Shown here: positions 60,308-64,000 of the stretch, in pieces
How the letters are laid out: the number at the start of each line of letters is the position of its first letter
Numbering within the stretch: the stretch's first letter is position 1
Program-made: the position numbers and the translations under genes
Notes under the pieces: model-generated
The model's input: only the letters and a program-made list of their open reading frames with translations
The model's database searches: none
Told to the model about the DNA's origin: nothing
Assembly (NCBI GenBank): GCA_003105015.1
Contig: PQAF01000027.1
Coordinates: 1-64,000, forward strand
DNA length: 64,000 nucleotides
From: Rhodocyclales bacterium
GTDB lineage: Bacteria > Pseudomonadota > Gammaproteobacteria > Burkholderiales > Rhodocyclaceae
Direction of reading: 5' to 3'

Positions 60308-62076
60308 ATGCAATCCTTGTATTTCTCCAGCAGCCGCACCGGCTTCTTCAGCGCATCGCGGCGGAACGGGTCGCCCAGTTCGCGCGTCACCATCATCTCC
60401 AGCACCGTGGTCTTCCCTTCCCGCTGCGCGGCGCAGGCGGCGGCGAGCGCCGGACCCACGTCGGAGAGCTTCTCCACCACGACACCCTGCGCGCCCATGG
60501 CGCGGGCGATGGCGGCGAAGCTCGGGTTCTCCAGGTTGGAGCCGACGAAGCGGTTGCCGTAGAAGTCGACCTGGTTCTTCTTCTCGGCGCCCCACTGCTT
60601 GTTGTGGAACACCACGGCCGTCACCGGAATCTTCTCGCGCACGCAGGTGAGCAGCTCGCCGAAGCTCATGCCCCAGGCGCCGTCGCCGACGTAGGCCACG
60701 GCCGGGCGCTCCGGCGCCGCCAGCTTGGCGCCTATGACGGCCGGGAAGGCGTAGCCGCAGTTGCCGAAGCTCATCGCCGCGAAGAGGCTGCGGGGGGTGT
60801 CGAAGCGCAGGTAGCTGTTGGCCACCGAGCAGATGTTGCCGATGTCGGTGGACACCATGGCATCGCGCGGCATCGCCCTCTCCAGCGCGCGCAGCATCTG
60901 GCGCGGGTGCATGGCCGGACCGTCCTTCGCCACTTCGATGCTCCACGGGTCGCGCTCCTGCGGCCAGGCGTCGAGCTCGGCTTCCCATTCGGCTTTCTCT
61001 TTCGCGATCTCGGCCTGGCGCTGCGCGCGATTCGCATTGCACGCCAGTTCGCGCGTCTGCAGCCGCGCGCGCAGCGCCTCCGCGGCGGACCCGGCATCGG
61101 CGCACAGGCCGACGGATATCTTCTTCACCAGGCCGAGCATCTTCGCATCGGCGTCGACCTGGATGATTTTCGCCTGTTTCGGCCAATAGTCGAGGCCGTG
61201 CTGCGGCAGCGTGCCGAAGGGGCCGAGGCGCGTGCCCAGCGCCAGCACCACGTCGGCCCGGGCGATCAGCTGCATGCCGGCCTTCGAGCCCTGGTAGCCG
61301 AGCGGACCGCAGCAGAGCGGATGCGCCGCCGGGAAGGCGTCGTTGTGCAGGTAGCTCGTCACCACCGGCGCACCAAGCAACTCGGCCAGACGCACGCAGG
61401 CCTCCACCCCGTCGGCCATCACCACGCCGCCGCCGGAAACGATCACCGGGAACTTCGCTCCGGCGAGCAGCGCCGCCGCCTCGTCGAGGCTCCGTTCGCC
61501 GCCGGCGCCGCGCTCGATGCGGATCGGCTGTGCGATGTCGTAGTCGGCCTCGCCGTAGAAATGGTCGCGCGGGATGTTGAGCTGGGTCGGCCCCATCTCC
61601 AGCAGCGCGCGGTCGAAGCAGCGCGCGGCCAGCTCGGCCATGCGCTGCGGGCCGCTGACGTGGGCCTGGAATTTCGTGATCTTCGAGAAGATCGGCAGCT
61701 GGTCGGTCTCCTGGAAGCCGCCCAGGCCCATGGTCGTGCTGCCGGTCTCCGGCGTGATCACCACCACCGGGCTGTGCGCCCAATAGGCGGCGGCCACCGC
61801 CGTGACGAAGTTGGTGACGCCCGGCCCGTTCTGCGCAATGCAGACGCCGTGGCGGCCGGAGACGCGCGCATAGCCGTCGGCCATGTGCGCCGCGCCCTGC
61901 TCGTGCACCGTGGGAATGAAACGGATGCCGGCCGCCGGAAAGAGATCCAGCGCATCCATGTAGGCGGAACCGACGATGCCGAAGACGTCGCGCACGCCCT
62001 GCGCGACCAGCGTTTCCACCAGCGCCTCGCTCGGCGTCATGCGCCGGCATGAAGAACCGCTTTGGCTGTCTGCCAT
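60304..62076 (-). CDS. xsc: Xsc-like ThDP enzyme (sulfoacetaldehyde acetyltransferase family)
   Basis: 590 residues from ATG 62076, with AAGGAGG upstream. Closely Xsc-like blocks: QNGPGVTNFVTAV, AYWAHSPVVVITPE, GGFQETDQLPIF, NIPRDHF, HNDAFPAAHPL, GPLGYQGSKAGMQLIARADVV, LGTRLGPFGTLPQHG, SFGNCGYAFPAVIGAK, YVGDGAWGMSFGE and FHNKQWGAEKKNQVDFYGNR. Xsc converts sulfoacetaldehyde and phosphate to acetyl phosphate and sulfite. The usual partner pta is absent here, so substrate specificity may differ. First gene of the operon, divergent from IclR. Confidence 0.7.
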   Translation of the reverse strand: MADSQSGSSCRRMTPSEALVETLVAQGVRDVFGIVGSAYMDALDLFPAAGIRFIPTVHEQGAAHMADGYARVSGRHGVCIAQNGPGVTNFVTAVAAAYWAHSPVVVITPETGSTTMGLGGFQETDQLPIFSKITKFQAHVSGPQRMAELAARCFDRALLEMGPTQLNIPRDHFYGEADYDIAQPIRIERGAGGERSLDEAAALLAGAKFPVIVSGGGVVMADGVEACVRLAELLGAPVVTSYLHNDAFPAAHPLCCGPLGYQGSKAGMQLIARADVVLALGTRLGPFGTLPQHGLDYWPKQAKIIQVDADAKMLGLVKKISVGLCADAGSAAEALRARLQTRELACNANRAQRQAEIAKEKAEWEAELDAWPQERDPWSIEVAKDGPAMHPRQMLRALERAMPRDAMVSTDIGNICSVANSYLRFDTPRSLFAAMSFGNCGYAFPAVIGAKLAAPERPAVAYVGDGAWGMSFGELLTCVREKIPVTAVVFHNKQWGAEKKNQVDFYGNRFVGSNLENPSFAAIARAMGAQGVVVEKLSDVGPALAAACAAQREGKTTVLEMMVTRELGDPFRRDALKKPVRLLEKYKDCM

Positions 62077-62117
62077 GCCCCCTCCTTGGTCTTGTTATTG
62101 GAGAATCATTGCACAAC

Positions 62118-62154
62118 GCCATTTTTATGGCAATAATGAGACTTTATGTTTCAT
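62118..62154. promoter_or_regulatory. IclR/Xsc intergenic operator region
   Basis: Two inverted repeats in AT-rich DNA: GCCAT-TTTT-ATGGC (62118-62131) and ATGAGAC-TTTAT-GTTTCAT (62136-62154; 6 of 7 positions symmetric, G:T at one). The latter resembles the TGAAAC/GTTTCA arms of IclR-family sites and lies 12 bp before the iclR start and 60 bp upstream of the Xsc-like start, so bound IclR could repress both. Confidence 0.6.
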
Positions 62155-62165
62155 TTTATAAAAAT

Positions 62166-62936
62166 ATGCCCAACATTGACGACCAGCAGCACGCCTCGGC
62201 CACCTTGCGCGCCATTGCCATCCTCGAAGCCATCGCCGGCGCCGACGGGCCGCTCGGGCTGGTCGAGCTCATGCAGGCGACCGGGCTGCCGAAGCCGACC
62301 GTGCACCGCATCGTCAGCCTGCTGGAAGGCGCCGCGCTGCTGGTGCGCGAGGCCGAAGGCAAGCGCTATGCGCCCGGCCCGCGCCTCGCCTCCCTGGCGT
62401 TGTCTTCGCTCACCCACACGGCCTGGCGTGCGCCGCGCCACGCCATCCTCAAGGCACTGGTCGACGAGATCGGCGAAACCTGCAACCTGACCCTGCTCGA
62501 CGGCACCGAGGTGGTCTATCTCGACCGCGTCGAGGCCGCCTGGCCGCTGCGCCTGCATTTCCAGACCGGCTCGCGCGTGCCGGCGCACTGCAGCGCCAGC
62601 GGCAAGCTGCTGCTGTCCCTGCTGCCGGCGCGCGAACGGCGGCGCATCCTCGACACCCTGCCCTACTCGTTTCACACCGCCAACACCATCACCCGGCGGC
62701 GCGACCTGGAAGAGGCGCTGAAGAAGATCCGCCGCGAGCGCCTGAGCACCGACAACGAGGAATACCTCGACGGCACGGTGTGCGTCGCCGTGCCGGTGGA
62801 AAGCAAGTCACGCCAGGTGGCTGCGGCGCTGGCCGTGCATGCGCCGGTGACGCGCATGACGCTCGCCCAGGCCCTGGGGTGCGTGCCGGCCCTGCGGCGG
62901 GCGGCGGCCCGGCTGGCCGACTCCTTTCCGGAATAG
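62166..62936 (+). CDS. IclR-family transcriptional regulator
   Basis: 256 residues from ATG 62166 (upstream in-frame ATGs lie in the operator region). Winged helix ~12-70: LRAIAILEAIAGADGPLGLVELMQATGLPKPTVHRIVSLLEGAALL; effector domain ~85-250 with VYLDRVEAAWPLRLHFQTGSRVPAHCSASGKLLLS, DNEEYLDGTVCVAVPV. IclR proteins respond to the pathway substrate. Divergent from the Xsc-like gene and followed by an SDR. Confidence 0.94.
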   Translation: MPNIDDQQHASATLRAIAILEAIAGADGPLGLVELMQATGLPKPTVHRIVSLLEGAALLVREAEGKRYAPGPRLASLALSSLTHTAWRAPRHAILKALVDEIGETCNLTLLDGTEVVYLDRVEAAWPLRLHFQTGSRVPAHCSASGKLLLSLLPARERRRILDTLPYSFHTANTITRRRDLEEALKKIRRERLSTDNEEYLDGTVCVAVPVESKSRQVAAALAVHAPVTRMTLAQALGCVPALRRAAARLADSFPE

Positions 62937-63025
62937 CGCAATCGCCATTCCTTGCGTCCGGTCAAGCCGGTCGCTTTTTCTGCGGGCATAGAATAGGCGC
63001 AGGAACGACAACCAAGGGGAGCACT

Positions 63026-63796
63026 ATGGGACGCGTACAGGACAAGGTGGCGCTCGTCACGGGGGCCGCGCAGGGCATCGGCCGCGCCACGGCGCTGCTG
63101 CTGGCGCGCGAGGGCGCCGCGGTGGCGGTGGCCGACGTGAACGCCAAGGCCGCCGAGGCCGTCGCCGAGCAGATCCGCGCCGCCGGCGGCAAGGCCCGCG
63201 CCTGGACGCTCGATGTGTCGAAGGAGGCGGAAGTGGCCGCCGCCATCGCCGGAGTGGGCGAGGAATTCGGCCGCCTCGACATCCTGGTGAACAACGCCGG
63301 CATCTCCGGCGCCAACGGCACCGCCGAGGAAATCACCGAGGCGGAATGGGACAAGGTGATGAACACCAATGCCAAGAGCGTGTTCCTCTGCACCAAGCAT
63401 GCCGTGCCGCTGATGCGCCGCGCCGGCGGCGGCAGCATCGTCAACCTCTCCTCGGTCTACGGCATCGTCGGCTCGCACAACGTCGCCGCCTACCACGCCT
63501 CGAAGGGGGCCATCCGCATCATGAGCAAGACCGACGCGCTGGCCTTCGCCGAGGACCGCATCCGCGTCAATTCCGTGCACCCCGGCTTCATCTGGACGCC
63601 GATGCTGGAAGCCGGCGCCCAGGTGCCCGGCGTCGCGCCGGAAGCGGTGCATGCCGCCATGGCCAAGCTGCACCCGCTCGGCACGCTGGGCGAGCCGGAC
63701 GACGTCGCCCACGGCATCCTCTACCTCGCCTCGGACGAGGCCAAGTTCGTCACCGGCAGCGAGCTGGTGATCGACGGCGGCTACACGGCGCGCTAG
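63026..63796 (+). CDS. Short-chain dehydrogenase/reductase (FabG-like)
   Basis: 256 residues from ATG 63026, with AAGGGGAG upstream. TGAAQGIG at 12-19, NNAG, Ser in NLSSVYG, YHASKGA (Tyr-Lys) and the C-terminal SELVIDGGYTAR typical of classical SDRs. Likely an NAD(P)-dependent hydroxyacyl or alcohol dehydrogenase. 89 bp after iclR; may be part of the same pathway. Confidence 0.9.
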   Translation: MGRVQDKVALVTGAAQGIGRATALLLAREGAAVAVADVNAKAAEAVAEQIRAAGGKARAWTLDVSKEAEVAAAIAGVGEEFGRLDILVNNAGISGANGTAEEITEAEWDKVMNTNAKSVFLCTKHAVPLMRRAGGGSIVNLSSVYGIVGSHNVAAYHASKGAIRIMSKTDALAFAEDRIRVNSVHPGFIWTPMLEAGAQVPGVAPEAVHAAMAKLHPLGTLGEPDDVAHGILYLASDEAKFVTGSELVIDGGYTAR

Positions 63797-63856
63797 CGAA
63801 ACCCGATCAAATACACCCCGCATCCGCTTGATCGCATTGGCATGTTGCTGGTAAAT

Positions 63857-63870
63857 TGACTGGCCAGTCA
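63857..63870. promoter_or_regulatory. TetR-type palindromic operator
   Basis: TGACTGGCCAGTCA, a 14-bp perfect palindrome preceded by T (TTGACTGG...), in the promoter region of the gene starting at 63995. The TTGACT could serve as a -35 element. This palindrome shape is common for TetR/FadR-like regulators of acyl-CoA and aromatic pathways. Confidence 0.6.
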
Positions 63871-63994
63871 GCAATAACAACAAACAAGCCCTCCGCAGAA
63901 GAGGGTCGGAAAGGCCGGGACCCCGCCTAGTTATTCCAATTCGGCAGTCATCCGGTATCCCGACGACCATGCGTCGCGGGCAGGGGGAGGATTC

Positions 63995-64000
63995 ATGTCG
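63995..64000 (+). CDS. Start of a gene truncated by the window end
   Basis: ATGTCG preceded by CAGGGGGAGG six bases upstream. Only two codons are visible; function cannot be inferred. The 125-bp upstream region has the TetR-type palindrome and many unassigned bases. Confidence 0.55.

Noticed and set aside
62118..62131. GCCAT-TTTT-ATGGC as a transcription terminator
   Set aside because: Short 5-bp stem between two divergent starts; an operator role fits better.

Overview
ORGANISM. GC-rich (roughly two-thirds G+C) chromosomal DNA of a betaproteobacterium, most probably of the Rhodocyclales/Rhodocyclaceae type. The evidence is the gene content and order: a compact TCA-cycle locus (sdhCDAB-sdhE-gltA-sucA-sucB-lpdA facing mdh, an HpcH-type lyase and acnB), a bioA-bioF-bioD cluster, a DUF2863-type protein, a single-chain pyruvate carboxylase and many c-di-GMP proteins. 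The genus cannot be fixed from the sequence alone. No rRNA, tRNA or CRISPR array was seen, and no gene-free stretch exceeds 300 bases.

LAYOUT. (1) 1-1628: end of an integron-like cassette array: an AT-richer membrane-protein cassette ending in a well-formed attC site, then a YefM/YoeB toxin-antitoxin module on the opposite strand. (2) 1.6-19.3 kb: zapE and the TCA-cycle locus. A GntR regulator sits between the two divergent arms, beside a 26-bp perfect palindrome that abuts the mdh promoter. (3) 19.4-24.4 kb: small envelope and regulatory genes (DegP-like protease, DUF2917/LysR pair, lipoprotein, cold-shock protein, CDP-alcohol phosphatidyltransferase), with a perfect CRP-type site at 19657. 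(4) 24.5-39.4 kb: signalling proteins (GGDEF/EAL, HDOD, two more GGDEF) mixed with a stand-alone long-form HisG, cytochrome b561, a metallo-beta-lactamase-fold protein, an EF-hand protein, pyruvate carboxylase and a pyruvyltransferase-family protein. (5) 39.4-49 kb: a YkgJ-type cysteine-cluster protein, an exported metacaspase, DusC, 3-hydroxyacyl-CoA dehydrogenase, biotin genes, DUF302 protein, an L-2-hydroxyglutarate oxidase-type flavoprotein and a PIN toxin. (6) 49-55.7 kb: RecQ, a CrtC/AttH-like protein, a DEAD-box helicase with a long leader, MarR and the DUF2863-type protein. (7) 55.7-64 kb: a five-gene minus-strand operon (Xsc-like ThDP enzyme, second ThDP enzyme, BASS transporter, epimerase, SDR) opposite an IclR regulator and another SDR.

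HOW IT WORKS TOGETHER. The left third encodes most of the oxidative TCA cycle: citrate synthase, aconitase, 2-oxoglutarate dehydrogenase (E1-E2-E3), succinate dehydrogenase with its flavinylation factor, and malate dehydrogenase, probably under one GntR switch. The right end looks like an IclR-controlled catabolic operon for an organic anion, possibly a sulfonate, that uses two ThDP enzymes.

MOST UNUSUAL SIGNAL. A bipartite 24-bp element, AAAGTCAGTC-N8-ACGGCG, occurs 12 times (10 perfect or 15/16-or-better, see features) with an invariant 8-base spacer. It is on both strands, in genes (three reading frames), at gene junctions and between genes. The 9-mer ACTGACTTT alone should occur about 0.1 times by chance in DNA of this composition; I count 11. 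It has the character of an uptake-sequence-like or chromosome-organising signal and matches no element I know. Other dispersed elements include a REP-like palindrome that has entered both interdomain linkers of SucB in frame.
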